Assembly (NCBI GenBank): GCA_963677215.1
Contig: OY781919.1
Coordinates: 2,294,001 to 2,358,000, forward strand
DNA length: 64,000 nucleotides
Origin: G963676795 sp963677215
GTDB lineage: Bacteria > Desulfobacterota > Desulfuromonadia > Desulfuromonadales > Geopsychrobacteraceae
Direction: 5' to 3'
The notes under the pieces are model-generated. The model was not told where the DNA came from. It ran no database searches and saw only the letters and a list, made by a program, of their open reading frames with translations. Numbering within the stretch: the first letter of the stretch is position 1; each line of letters begins with the position of its first letter. The position numbers were made by a program, and so were the translations under genes. Positions 44,809 to 53,902 of this stretch are shown here, piece by piece.

Positions 44809-45693
44809 TCATTTCATCAGTTTTAATTCTTCTAGAAATATGGGAACTGTCGGGTTGCCATTGTCTTTACTCCAGACGACTCCGATTTCATGGTATGAAT
44901 TTTCATTGTCAATCGGAATAGGCACCAGATCCTTTGGAATGGAGTGAATAAAACTTTCGGGTAATATTATGATCCCTTTTCCCATACGAGCCAATAATAT
45001 CTGAGTCGAAAGATCATTGGCATGATCAACGATCTTTGGTGTGAAACCGCAGTTTATACAGAGTTGGGATATGCAATCAAACATTCCGGGATTGATTTCA
45101 CGTTTCATCAGCATGAAAATTTCATCACTAACCTCTTGTAGCTTGATTTTATCCATGTTTGTTTTCTTGTGCCCGGCAGGAAAAACCAAATAAAGTTGAT
45201 CTCTATACAGTGGTTTCCAGTTTTTCTTATTTTTTTTGCTAACAGTAATAAGACGGGCAAATCCGATGTCGAGCTCATTATTGTCCAGCATTTTTGACAT
45301 TGTGATTGAATCGTATGAGTTGTAGGAAATGTCAATTTCTGGATTGTTCTTGGAAAATTCTTTCAACTCATCAACGAGATAATCAATAATTTTTACAAAG
45401 GTAAATCCAATATTAAGATTTCCAATGGCCCCAGATTTTATCTTTTGGGTTCTTGATGTTGCTTCTCTCGTCATAGACGTGATTTTAAGAGCTTCTTTTA
45501 AAAAGATTTCTCCCGCTCCTGTTAACATGACAGTTTGCTTGTCCCGGTAGAGCAGCTTGATGTCCAGTTCCTTTTCCAATTCTGAGATGTTGTGACTTAC
45601 TGCAGACTGCGCAATGTAGAGATGTTTTGCTGCTTCAGTGAAATTCAGATATTGGGCTACCGCGATAAAACATTCTAAATAATGAAACTTCAT
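44809..45693 (-). CDS. LysR-family transcriptional regulator
   Basis: 294 residues. N-terminal winged helix-turn-helix (YLNFTEAAKHLYIAQSAVSH) and a C-terminal periplasmic-binding-like effector domain (IGNLNIGFTF, RLITVSKKNKKNW, HANDLSTQILLARMGKGIII). Start ATG 45693; the 18 upstream codons are not part of the LysR fold. Divergent from the hydrolase/NCS2-B pair, which is the usual LysR target arrangement. Confidence 0.9.
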   Translation of the reverse strand: MKFHYLECFIAVAQYLNFTEAAKHLYIAQSAVSHNISELEKELDIKLLYRDKQTVMLTGAGEIFLKEALKITSMTREATSRTQKIKSGAIGNLNIGFTFVKIIDYLVDELKEFSKNNPEIDISYNSYDSITMSKMLDNNELDIGFARLITVSKKNKKNWKPLYRDQLYLVFPAGHKKTNMDKIKLQEVSDEIFMLMKREINPGMFDCISQLCINCGFTPKIVDHANDLSTQILLARMGKGIIILPESFIHSIPKDLVPIPIDNENSYHEIGVVWSKDNGNPTVPIFLEELKLMK

Positions 45694-45760
45694 GGCGTAT
45701 TCCGTTGTCTGTTTGTCCATTGGGGGCGGTAGTGCGAAGTGTAACATGCTAATTATAAAT

Positions 45761-45777
45761 GATATTTTTAGAATATC
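45761..45777. promoter_or_regulatory. LysR-type operator candidate
   Basis: Perfect 6-bp inverted repeat GATATT-TTTAG-AATATC, 68 bases ahead of the LysR start and about 320 bases before the hydrolase, with the T-N11-A form of LysR boxes. The rest of this 400-base divergent region is AT-rich and has no gene. Confidence 0.5.
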
Positions 45778-46099
45778 AATCTGTTCTTCCTGATAATGAA
45801 GAGAAGAATAGGGAGAGATTAACGAGGATCTAGACGGTTATTGACAGGTTGAAAGGCAACTTTCCTTTTTCATGATTAGAGCGTTCAGGAGTTCTCTTTT
45901 ATGAAGTTCCTTGGCCCTGGTTCATCTGTAAATTCGATTAGATAATATAAAATCCATATTTCTCAGGAACTGTTCTGTCTGGTATTTTTAAAGCATCTTT
46001 CCTGCAGGAAGTATATCGAGGTTGGTTCTCTCTCATCGTTGTGGGAGAACCGTGAGCTTTTGGATCGTTCTGTCCCCGTATTCTAGAGAATGAGGTGTC

Positions 46100-47797
46100 A
46101 TGATGAAGCAAAATGCGTACACAGAAAATGCGTCGAAGCCGGTATACGGAGTTATTGTTGAGGAAGATGTTTTTGTAACTGTTCGGGATGGTGTCAAGAT
46201 CGCTATAGACATATACCGTCCGGATGATGTTGGTGAATTCCCCGGTTTGATTGCCATGTCTCCTTATGGCAAAAGTGCTCAGGTCTATCCGACTCCACCC
46301 CAGACTTTTGGAAAGTCGATATTTGAAGCATCCGTTGAATCGGGAGATCCGTATTACTACGCCTCCAGAGGCTATGTTTATGTCATCGGCGATATCCGGG
46401 GTACTGGCGATTCTGAGGGGGAATACTGTGGCATTATGCAGCCGGAAGAAGGTACGGATGGTCATGATGTTATTGAGTGGATGGCTGAACAAGCATGGTG
46501 TGATGGTAATGTTGCCACGGCGGGTATCTGCTATTTTTCTAATACTCAATTGCAGATAGCTGCAACGAATCCGCCCCATTTGAAATGCATTGCACCATGG
46601 GAAATCTTTGGGGATGATCTCTATAATCATGGCATTTATGAAGGTGGGGTGCTGAACATATTCTGGTATGGCTTGTATACAGGGACTTATCCCGCACGCT
46701 GTGGATATGCCATAAAAAACTGTACCTCGGATATGATTCAAAATACTCCTGAAGATGAGTTGAAAAAACTTGTTGACGAAGCCATCCAGGATCCTGACCT
46801 TTTAAATTACCCCTACCTGTATCATCTCCTCAAATATCCGGGAAAGAACCCGATTCTTTTTGATTTTATGCTGAATCCTCTGGATGGCGAATGGTATCAA
46901 AAAAGATCCGTTTGCAACCGACTGGATAACATTAATGTTCCTGCCTATATCGGCGGACCGTTTTTTAGTTTCTTTACTGAACCTCAGGTCAATGTCTTTA
47001 ATAGACTCAACGTGCCGAAAAAAATGTTTCTATACACAGATATGGGGATTAGACCCTGGAAAGGCCATCATGATGAGGTTCTCAGGTGGTATGACTATTG
47101 GCTTAAAGGAATTGAAACGGGAATTATGGATGAAGAGCCTATCCGCTACAGCATAACGGGGACAGAAAACTGGGCGACGGCGAAAGAGTGGCCAATTGAA
47201 ACAGCCGAAAACACGGACTTTTATCTAGGCAGTCTCGGTAAGTTGTCGACAGATCCTGATCCGTTCAATCCTTATCCTGACTGTTTTGTCCAAGAACCTC
47301 TGTTTGTTTCTGAGGAAAGAGCGCGTGTGACTTACACAACGCGTCCATTGGCTGAGGATCTTCAGGTGACTGGAGCTCCTGTAATTACTTTTTATGCCTC
47401 TGTCGACCAGATTGATACAAATTTCCGAATCCAGGTCCGTGAAGCCGATTCTGACGCAATCTATCCTCTGGCTCAGGGGTGGCTCAAGGCTTCACATCGC
47501 GCAATCGATGAAGAGAAGACGACGCCTTGGGAGATAGCTCACGATCATTCGCAGGCTGAACCCTTAGTCCCTGGTGAAATCTATGAGTTCAAGGTCCAGC
47601 TCAGACCGATGTCTCATACGTTCAAGGCGGGCCAGAGAATCCTGTTGGATATCTCAAGTATTGATATTCCGACTGATGTCGAAACCTACGACGTGATGTG
47701 GCACATGTGCAATGCTCGGGCGACCTTACATAAGATTTACCGGGATGACAAGCATCCGTCACGGTTGTCGCTGCCGGTCATACCCTCCAAACAATAG
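46100..47797 (+). CDS. CocE/NonD (S15 peptidase-like) hydrolase with Cys in the nucleophile position
   Basis: 565 residues (or 564 from the second Met), no signal peptide, so cytoplasmic. Alpha/beta-hydrolase core: DVFVTVRDGVKIAIDIYRP, RGTGDSEG and the nucleophile elbow GICYFSNTQLQIAA. CocE relatives have GxSYxG here, so Ser is replaced by Cys. The catalytic His candidate is in GHHDEVLRWYDYWLKG. The C-terminal beta-jelly-roll domain (EDLQVTGAPVITFYASVDQ) is present. Expected to cleave ester or amide bonds. Substrate unknown; a nucleobase-like compound is suggested by the NCS2 permease next to it. Confidence 0.85.
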   Translation: MMKQNAYTENASKPVYGVIVEEDVFVTVRDGVKIAIDIYRPDDVGEFPGLIAMSPYGKSAQVYPTPPQTFGKSIFEASVESGDPYYYASRGYVYVIGDIRGTGDSEGEYCGIMQPEEGTDGHDVIEWMAEQAWCDGNVATAGICYFSNTQLQIAATNPPHLKCIAPWEIFGDDLYNHGIYEGGVLNIFWYGLYTGTYPARCGYAIKNCTSDMIQNTPEDELKKLVDEAIQDPDLLNYPYLYHLLKYPGKNPILFDFMLNPLDGEWYQKRSVCNRLDNINVPAYIGGPFFSFFTEPQVNVFNRLNVPKKMFLYTDMGIRPWKGHHDEVLRWYDYWLKGIETGIMDEEPIRYSITGTENWATAKEWPIETAENTDFYLGSLGKLSTDPDPFNPYPDCFVQEPLFVSEERARVTYTTRPLAEDLQVTGAPVITFYASVDQIDTNFRIQVREADSDAIYPLAQGWLKASHRAIDEEKTTPWEIAHDHSQAEPLVPGEIYEFKVQLRPMSHTFKAGQRILLDISSIDIPTDVETYDVMWHMCNARATLHKIYRDDKHPSRLSLPVIPSKQ

Positions 47798-47829
47798 GCT
47801 GAACTAGCCTCTATAACGAACTCTCATGT

Positions 47830-47872
47830 CCCGGGCATTTTGTTGCTGAACAGCACTGGCAAAATGTCCGGG
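47830..47872 (+). repeat. Intergenic hairpin between hydrolase and NCS2 permease B
   Basis: 13-base arms CCCGGGCATTTTG / CAAAATGTCCGGG with one G-T pair and a 17-base loop, without a T run. May be an mRNA stability or attenuation element inside the operon. Confidence 0.55.
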
Positions 47873-47893
47873 AGGCAAGAAAGGTAGGGGACT

Positions 47894-49237
47894 ATGGGTG
47901 ATGCAAAAGTGAAGGAAATAGGTATCGAAGAAAAATTAAGTTGGGGTAAATCTCTGTTTTATGGTTTTCAGTCGGTGGTGGCACTAAACCTGTTTTTGGG
48001 AGCAATTATTATTGCGGGAATTCTAAAGCTGGATGTTGCCAGTACCGCTTTGTTGGTAACCGTCTCATTTTTTGCGATAGGGATTTCTACCTGCATTCAG
48101 GCCGGTCTGTTTATGAAATATCCCGTTGTGCAGGGAGTTTCGTTTGCAACTATCGGCGCTATTGCTGCTGTCGCGATGAAAGCTGATCTAGCTACCGCTT
48201 TTGGCAGTTTGATCCTTGGAGCAATTGTTATTGTCATCATGGGGTATTTAAATGTTTTCAGTAAGCTCCTGAGGTTTATTCCACCAATAGTGGCAGGGAC
48301 TGTTGTTGTTGTTATAGGTGTCTCGCTTATGTTCACCGCATTTAGCAATCTTCTGATTTCTCCCGGTCAGTTGGGGACGAATATCGGGTTGGCATCCTTG
48401 TCGTTCATACTCATTCTCGTTTTTATGGTTATTGGCAACATGAAATTAGCGATCTCCGCTATCATGAGCAGGGGAGGAGTTCTCTACTCAATCATAATCA
48501 CATCGATAGTTGCTTCTCTTATGGGGGTCGGAGACTTTTCATCAGTGGCAAAGGCTTCATGGTTTTCATTGCCACCTCTTTTCCCATTCGGTGTCCCTAA
48601 ATTCGACTTAATGTCGAGCCTCGTTTTTGTTTTTATCTACTTAATCGTGATGATTGAAACAGTCGGTAACTGGTTTGCAATTTCTTTTACCGCTAAGAGT
48701 GAGTTGAGTGATCAGAGAATCGATAAGGGGATACTTGGAGAGGGGGTAGGTTGCTTCATCGGATCGTTGCTGGGTTCTGCGCCCGTCACCAGTTATGCCA
48801 CCAATTGTGGTGTCATAGCGGTGACAAAGGTCTACAGTTACTGGGCTGCCATTGGCGCCGGAATCATTATCATCGTTCTGTCCTTCTGCCCCAAATTGAT
48901 GTTTCTCATTGCTTCAATTCCCGGGGCGATTATGTGGGGTGTTTTGGGGGCTATGGCGATCATGGTTCTTATGAGCGGTTTTCGTTCGATGAGCCATATT
49001 GAACTTTCGGATCGGAATATTCTTATTATTGGTGTTCCAATATTTGTCACGATTTGTGTTTCCTTGCTGCCGATGAATATAGTGCACGCAATGCCACCTT
49101 TGCTGAGCTTTTTGTTTTCTTCTTCAATCACTGTGGGTGCACTGGTCGCCGTTGTCGTCAATCTGGTGCTTCCCGGGGCCCAGAAGCAAGAAGTCCCCAT
49201 GGAGGTTCAGCCACTTCAGGCAACAAGTGCTGACTAG
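47894..49237 (+). CDS. NCS2-family (uracil/xanthine-type) permease, copy B
   Basis: 447 residues with about 12-14 helices. Features: GKSLFYGFQSVVALNLFLGA, KYPVVQGVSFATIGAIAAVA, and the conserved second half IETVGNWFAIS, GSLLGSAPVTSYATNCGVIA. Closer to bacterial xanthine/urate-type NCS2 than copy A by eye. Shares the transcript with the hydrolase, so probably imports its substrate. Followed by a 10-bp hairpin at 49305-49342. Confidence 0.9.
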   Translation: MGDAKVKEIGIEEKLSWGKSLFYGFQSVVALNLFLGAIIIAGILKLDVASTALLVTVSFFAIGISTCIQAGLFMKYPVVQGVSFATIGAIAAVAMKADLATAFGSLILGAIVIVIMGYLNVFSKLLRFIPPIVAGTVVVVIGVSLMFTAFSNLLISPGQLGTNIGLASLSFILILVFMVIGNMKLAISAIMSRGGVLYSIIITSIVASLMGVGDFSSVAKASWFSLPPLFPFGVPKFDLMSSLVFVFIYLIVMIETVGNWFAISFTAKSELSDQRIDKGILGEGVGCFIGSLLGSAPVTSYATNCGVIAVTKVYSYWAAIGAGIIIIVLSFCPKLMFLIASIPGAIMWGVLGAMAIMVLMSGFRSMSHIELSDRNILIIGVPIFVTICVSLLPMNIVHAMPPLLSFLFSSSITVGALVAVVVNLVLPGAQKQEVPMEVQPLQATSAD

Positions 49238-49304
49238 GCTGGAAATGCAAAGTTGATGGCGATTTGTTGAATATGATGACTACGTTGGTGTGGAATGGTA
49301 ATGG

Positions 49305-49342
49305 GCTGCCAATGTTTCTAATGAATAGAACGCATTGGCAGC
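49305..49342 (+). terminator. Candidate terminator after NCS2 permease B
   Basis: 10-bp stem GCTGCCAATG/CATTGGCAGC with an 18-base loop; the following T run is weak. Confidence 0.5.
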
Positions 49343-49469
49343 TTGTTCAGTGAATTTTGCGAGAACGGTGTTCTTTATTGCCGAGACGACAATAATTATG
49401 TTGGTTCTTTACTTCGATGCTGAGTTTAGAGGGACTATAGAGTTATCAGGACCGATCATTTTCCTGGAC

Positions 49470-49624
49470 TTGTTTCCGGCATTTCGACAGTATGAATGGA
49501 TGAATATCAATGGGGCAGCAACGTCTTTAATCCGTGCTCCGGGGAATTGACTTAACCGTATTTCTTTCACCTTGAATTCATCGTCATAGCGACGAATCTT
49601 TCGTGGCCCAAGAGCTTTGGACAT
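49470..49624 (-). pseudogene. Frameshifted IS3-family OrfA relic
   Basis: Starts MSKALGPRKIRRYDDEFKVK, then LSQFPGARIKDVAAPL; one frame over, the homology continues as DIHPFILSKCRKQVQENDRS and stop. This is the standard OrfA N-terminus (helix-turn-helix) of IS3-type elements. Frame break and truncation show it is dead. The rest of 49343-49680 has no gene. Confidence 0.7.
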
Positions 49625-49680
49625 ATGACACCTCCTTTAGTTAGTTTGAGATGTCTACTTTAGCGGGGGAAGGTCCCAGT

Positions 49681-50478
49681 CTAGTTAATAATAATGTTAT
49701 GTTCCCCCAGTAATGGAGAGGGAAACAGTTTTCTGTAATTGAAAATGCTGTATCCGAATTTATTTGCACTGTTTTCCAGATCTCTATTAATAGGAAATAA
49801 AAGTTTTCTCAATGAGTTTTTTCTGCAATCTTCCCACATAGAAAAATATTTTTCATTTACGTCAGGTTTTACAACATGTTGAATTTTCTGCGAATTCAAA
49901 TTAAGAAAATTGTATATCTTGTCAATTTCTTCTTGAGGCCTAATTACAAAGTCTTCATACCTAAGTACATAAACATTTGATAAATAACCCATATCTTTCA
50001 TGAAGATTTCATATCCTAGTAACGTATGTTTTATTAATGACCTTATTGAAGTTTTACTCCATTTTTGAGTTGCATAGCTTACAGCTAGAGGGTGTCTTAA
50101 TATGACGATAAACTTACTATTTGGAAATAATTTTTGAAGAAACCTTGTTCTGATCAAATTTGGGGGGCTTTTTTCAATGTAATGTTCACAAGAATGATCA
50201 TAGTACTTTCCCCATTGTTCCATAATTTTCTCAGCAGATACGTCCGTTGCGAGATTATGCTCTTCCGTCATATGCGAACCATGTTTAAAGATATACTTAC
50301 CAGGTCCGCCATATTTTCTAGCAGGCTTAAAAACTGTTTGGAGATGTTGACCTTCGTCTTCAGGAACGCCTGTATTCAAAAAACCACTTATCAATGGATG
50401 ATCTCGGATTATTTCGTGAAGAAGAGAAGTGCCACTCCTATGATGTCCTGCAATAAAAATGAAGCTTCTTTTGATCAT
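49681..50478 (-). CDS. Sulfotransferase-family protein
   Basis: 265 residues. PAPS-binding 5'-phosphosulfate loop near the N-terminus (AGHHRSGTSLLHEII) and the 3'-phosphate motif VILRHPLAVSY with YVLRYEDFV later, the usual order for sulfotransferases. No signal peptide. Visibly AT-richer than the core genes, sits between IS relics, and so is probably acquired. Acceptor unknown (glycan or capsule is typical). Confidence 0.85.
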   Translation of the reverse strand: MIKRSFIFIAGHHRSGTSLLHEIIRDHPLISGFLNTGVPEDEGQHLQTVFKPARKYGGPGKYIFKHGSHMTEEHNLATDVSAEKIMEQWGKYYDHSCEHYIEKSPPNLIRTRFLQKLFPNSKFIVILRHPLAVSYATQKWSKTSIRSLIKHTLLGYEIFMKDMGYLSNVYVLRYEDFVIRPQEEIDKIYNFLNLNSQKIQHVVKPDVNEKYFSMWEDCRKNSLRKLLFPINRDLENSANKFGYSIFNYRKLFPSPLLGEHNIIIN

Positions 50479-50499
50479 GTTCCGTCCTTGTGTCTTTCT

Positions 50500-50666
50500 T
50501 CACATAACCGATTGTTTATGGCATGTTTTTCACGTTCTAAAACACCTAACAAGATAATCTCGGAGCTGTATTGCGTTTTGTTTGAGAGTCTTCAGGCATA
50601 AAGCTTCCGGGTGAAATCATCGATGGCAACGAACAGATGCTCTCCGTGGAGTGTTTGATCCTCGCC
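50500..50666 (-). pseudogene. Fragment of an integrase-core transposase
   Basis: On the minus strand: GEHLFVAIDDFTRKLYA, stop, then SNKTQYSSEIILLGVLERE, matching the beginning of a DDE/rve catalytic core (the IDDFTR Asp region). Stop codon and lack of the rest mark it as a relic. Confidence 0.6.
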
Positions 50667-51351
50667 TTAATTAGCTAGAGACATTATAGCACTTGGGGGT
50701 GTAACAATCTTTGTGTAAATGGTCTCAGTCGGTTACAACCCGTAACCGCTGAGAGATCCGCTGATGACCACACCGGACGATCTGTTCGGCGCTCTGATGA
50801 AGGCAAAATCCTGAAGATCTCATAGGAGAGATACTGAATTAACAGACCGTAATTGTCCGGTCCTGTCTCTTATTGAACCTTATGGACCGAACCTTTTTCG
50901 TGAAAGAAGATGGGGCTTTCGCCGATGGTGTGAGGGAAGACTCCTGATGCTGAAAACGTACTGTTTTTTACCGGAAAAGGGAAAAAGCCGACCACATAGT
51001 CAGTGTTATTTTTAAATTGGTCGGAGCGAGTAGATTCGAATCTACGACATTTGCTCCTCAGCAGTCAGGGCCACTCAGTTCAACCTTACTCCTCGGTGCT
51101 ATCAAGACTAAACGTGGGCTACAAGTGGTTCTTTATTGCTAGCCAAGTGTCATGAAGGTTTTTTGTCATTTGGTGGATATTTTGAAACGGAAAAGTCGCC
51201 GGAAAATCTTTGACGGATATTTCCAAATGTGCCTATTGGGTGAAATTAGCCAGGATAGTGATAATCTTTTCAAGATTACAGTGTCGGGTACGTCAACCCG
51301 TCCGTGTCTGACTTCAAAATTTCATCAACCTTGACTCAATGGAGGAAAACG
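50667..51351. other. Noncoding stretch with possible IS-end and tRNA-end traces
   Basis: Nearly 700 bases without an intact gene. 50695-50760 looks like an IS terminal region (GTGTAACAATCTTTGTGTAA). A tRNA-like 3' end lies at 51019-51047 on the minus strand. Confidence 0.4.
51018..51048 (-). other. tRNA 3'-end-like relic (possible old attachment site)
   Basis: The minus strand reads GTAGATTCGAATCTAC, TCGCTCCGACCA: a T-loop TTCGAAT with an acceptor-type CTCCGACCA end as in tRNA(Pro). The T-stem pairing is off by one base and no matching 5' acceptor (CGGAGCG) is found upstream, so it is not a functional tRNA. Confidence 0.35.
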
Positions 51352-51732
51352 ATGCCTACGAAACTCGAAGTTTACAAGTGTAAGCCCTGTGGAATGATTA
51401 TCGAAGTTATGAATAGCGGGTCCGGTCAGCTGGACTGCTGTGGCCAGAATATGCAACTGATGACAGAGAACACTGTCGATGCCGCTACCGAGAAGCACGT
51501 TCCTCTTATTGAGTATGGTGATGGAACGATCACTGTTAAGGTCGGTAGTGTGGCGCATCCGATGGAAGACACGCACTATATCCAGTGGATTGAGTTAATT
51601 GCCGATGACATGCTTTATCGTAAGTACCTGAAGCCGGGCGCAGTACCTGAGGCAACCTTTAACCTGACTGCGACCAATGTCACTGCGCGTGAGTACTGCA
51701 ACCTGCATGGACACTGGGAGGCGCAATCCTGA
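51352..51732 (+). CDS. dfx: Desulfoferrodoxin (2Fe superoxide reductase)
   Basis: 126 residues. Desulforedoxin-type N-terminal Fe site C10, C13, C29, C30 (VYKCKPCG ... LDCCGQ) and the catalytic Fe site with E47-K48-H49 (EKHVPLIEY), His residues in VAHPMEDTHYIQW and the Cys-His ligands in EYCNLHGHWEA. Reduces superoxide to peroxide without making O2, usual in anaerobes. Start ATG 51352 after GGAGG. Confidence 0.96.
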   Translation: MPTKLEVYKCKPCGMIIEVMNSGSGQLDCCGQNMQLMTENTVDAATEKHVPLIEYGDGTITVKVGSVAHPMEDTHYIQWIELIADDMLYRKYLKPGAVPEATFNLTATNVTAREYCNLHGHWEAQS

Positions 51733-51759
51733 CTGTGTTTGCTACGAGAGGCGGAAAGG

Positions 51760-52150
51760 GGCCGCTCAATTGGGAAGTCCCTTGGAAGATGGAACTGTTT
51801 TGCATTTTGATCCTGATGGAAGAGGGGCGGGAAAGGTTTTGACCTAGAGCTGATTGGAAAGTTCGGCAGGAACGAAAATAATGATGGCGACTTAGACGAT
51901 GCGCTAAATGGTTTTCATCATAGCGCTGATCTTGAGGTTGATCTGGACGATCTCCTCGGGAGGACCTGGTTCGTCGAGCATGCTGAGGTCTCCTTCCTCA
52001 AGGACGGCAAAGTTGAAATCGTGATCGTCGATGCCTTCTCGTCTTCGTATCCGAGAAGTTCAATGAGGCAGTAGAGGAGATGACTGGCGGCTTTACGGTA
52101 CGTATTGGGTTGTCGATGAGGTCGGTTGTGTCGAGGATGTTGATTATAAG
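51760..52150 (+). pseudogene. Possible decayed gene, frame-broken
   Basis: Coding-like pieces occur in three frames: EDGTVLHFDPDGRGAGKVL then stop; ELIGKFGRNENNDGDLDDAL, VDLDDLLGRTWFVEHAEVSF, VEIVIVDAF; then, shifted, FVSEKFNEAVEEMTGGFTVR. Codon use is consistent with a once-coding region broken by frameshifts. Family not recognised. Confidence 0.35.
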
Positions 52151-52178
52151 GGGCTTCTTTCTGTTGGCAAAAGAAAAG

Positions 52179-52205
52179 CGGAGCCATTGCTGACTCCGCC
52201 TTAAT
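52179..52205 (-). terminator. Terminator of PEP-CTERM gene 1
   Basis: On the minus strand, stem GCGGAG/CTCCGC (52194-52199/52179-52184) followed by TTTTCTTTT. The loop resembles that of the second PEP-CTERM gene's terminator. Confidence 0.7.
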
Positions 52206-52239
52206 TAGTGTCGATATGTTTTTACCGTTAAATGTGATG

Positions 52240-52941
52240 TTATGCTTTTTTACGTTTGCGAGCGTAGAACCCCAATCCTGCCAGGCCGCATCCAAGGAGT
52301 AGGAAGGTCGAGGGCTCTGGAACTGGCGCATTGAGGTTGATATTGTCGATAAAACGATTACCTGTCGTTCCACCCATGATAAATCCCATGGCTAGAACAT
52401 CGTAATTACCAATATTGGCAATAGTTTGCGAAATACTGAATGATGTAAGAGTGTTTGCCGTTATACTTAAAGATTGATCTATAAGAAGATCGCCGTCGTT
52501 GCTATCGCCAGGCAAAAACCAGGGGGCAAAAGGATCCAGTGAGTTTACACCGTAATTTAGCCCTGCTACAACAACCCTTCCTCTACCTTCTGTCAGAATA
52601 TAGTCAAAATTCAGGTTGAGTAGGCTAGCTCCGCTCAATGGATTTACAAAGGCATAGAATAGCAGGTTCGTGCTGTCTGAAGTCTGCACTAAGTGTTGTG
52701 CAATGTCGCCTGATCCATAGGGATCAGTCGTGTTTAATCCCCATCGCAAAGAATCCGGAAAGTCTATCCATTTGTCCAGATTGTAGTTTGTTGGGTTGGC
52801 GCTAGTGAGGTTAACGGTCAAGCCATTGTAGATTGTGGTTCCTGTAAAATTTTCTGACAGTAGTTGCAGGGCGTAGGCTGGCAGGCTGAGTAAAATCACT
52901 CCTGTCGTCAGTAAAATTATTGACGATATCCTTTTTTTCAT
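52240..52941 (-). CDS. PEP-CTERM sorting-domain protein 1
   Basis: 233 residues. Signal peptide (SIILLTTGVILLSLPAYA), secreted beta-rich body, and C-terminal tripartite signal: VPEPSTFLLLGCGLAG then FYARKRKKA. Such proteins are processed by an exosortase and linked to exopolysaccharide or surface display; no exosortase gene is in this window. GGAGG precedes ATG 52941. Confidence 0.9.
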   Translation of the reverse strand: MKKRISSIILLTTGVILLSLPAYALQLLSENFTGTTIYNGLTVNLTSANPTNYNLDKWIDFPDSLRWGLNTTDPYGSGDIAQHLVQTSDSTNLLFYAFVNPLSGASLLNLNFDYILTEGRGRVVVAGLNYGVNSLDPFAPWFLPGDSNDGDLLIDQSLSITANTLTSFSISQTIANIGNYDVLAMGFIMGGTTGNRFIDNINLNAPVPEPSTFLLLGCGLAGLGFYARKRKKA

Positions 52942-53562
52942 TTTTTTCCTCCCGTGCGCTAAAAAGTTCCGTTAAGCAGATTATTCCAGACTTCTTGAGG
53001 CAGGTACTTTGGTTTGTCCCTCCTTTCTGTTAAGTTTTGAATACTATGTTTCTTCTGAGCATGTTTGTGTAAACATGCGACAGATTTATCCTCGTGGGGC
53101 AATTTTTTAAATCGTCCCTCTTTTTTATGAGAGGGGGGCTGAATGGTAGATCGGTAGATATTTCACCAGGATGAACGATAAAGGAAAAACAGAATTATTA
53201 GTTGTGTTGGGATTCACTGAGCCACTCCTTCATTGAGTTTTCCTCCAAGGGTGGAGGTTCTGGCGTGGCTGCTTGAAATTATATGACAGAATTGCAGAGA
53301 AAATGTCTGGAATTAGTAGTGTCTTCTATGGAAGGTGCATAAAGGGTGCCTAGGGAAATACGCTAATACTTCTGGTTGGTTGCAATTTTGTAAAAGAAAG
53401 TATCTGTCTGCTGTAAGGTAAGTCGACAAGATTAGTGATGCTATGGATGTGAATTGTCGTGACCATTTACCGCCAGCGGTTCTCTCGATTTAGGCCAGAG
53501 GATATGCTACGGATTGTTTTGCCAACCTCTCCCCTGAAAGCCTCTTCCTGCCTGACTCCCTG
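52942..53562. other. Gap between PEP-CTERM 1 and the cytochrome gene
   Basis: About 620 bases with no gene. A 9-bp hairpin-like AGCATGTTTG/CAAACATGC is near 53058. The rest shows nothing I recognise. Confidence 0.5.
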
Positions 53563-53632
53563 CTCAATCGTTGTCTAACTTATGAACGACCTTCAGACGA
53601 GCATGGGCGATATCGGCCGTACTGGGCGGACT
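53563..53632 (-). repeat. Degenerate C-terminal gene fragment, copy A
   Basis: Minus strand, with small shifts: GRYRP region then DIAHARLKVVHKLDND and stop. Same segment as copies at 54079-54176 and 56604-56760 (DVAHAHLQIIHEFSDD). Confidence 0.55.
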
Positions 53633-53635
53633 CCT

Positions 53636-53902
53636 TTATGGTTTGTACGTTTCACTCAGATAGTCTACGAGGATTTTTTTTTCTTTTGGTGTGAGTTCAG
53701 CGCCTATTTTTATCATTTGGGTTACTAGGGTTTCCCATTGCTCTCGAGTTTTCTTTTGCGATTTTGATTTATCCACTGAGTGGCACCCAGAACAGCGTGC
53801 CTCCAGAATGTCAGTGCCGCGTTCTTTTGTCTCTCTTGTTATCGTCATGATAGCGAATAATACGAAAGCGGTAATCAAACCGAGTAGTAAATATTTTTTC
53901 AT
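53636..53902 (-). CDS. Small monoheme cytochrome c-type protein
   Basis: 88 residues from ATG 53902: signal/anchor helix (YLLLGLITAFVLFAIM) and one heme site CSGCH at 37-41, with a Met (VTQMIKIG) as a possible distal ligand. Periplasmic or membrane-anchored electron carrier. The upstream open frame (to 53956) is omitted. Confidence 0.82.
   Translation of the reverse strand: MKKYLLLGLITAFVLFAIMTITRETKERGTDILEARCSGCHSVDKSKSQKKTREQWETLVTQMIKIGAELTPKEKKILVDYLSETYKP

Noticed and set aside
51018..51048. Functional tRNA gene
   Set aside because: T-stem mispaired by one base, no 5' acceptor or anticodon arm found.
51918..52373. 151-residue minus-strand ORF
   Set aside because: Overlaps PEP-CTERM 1 in another frame and shows no structure; coding-like pieces are on the plus strand.
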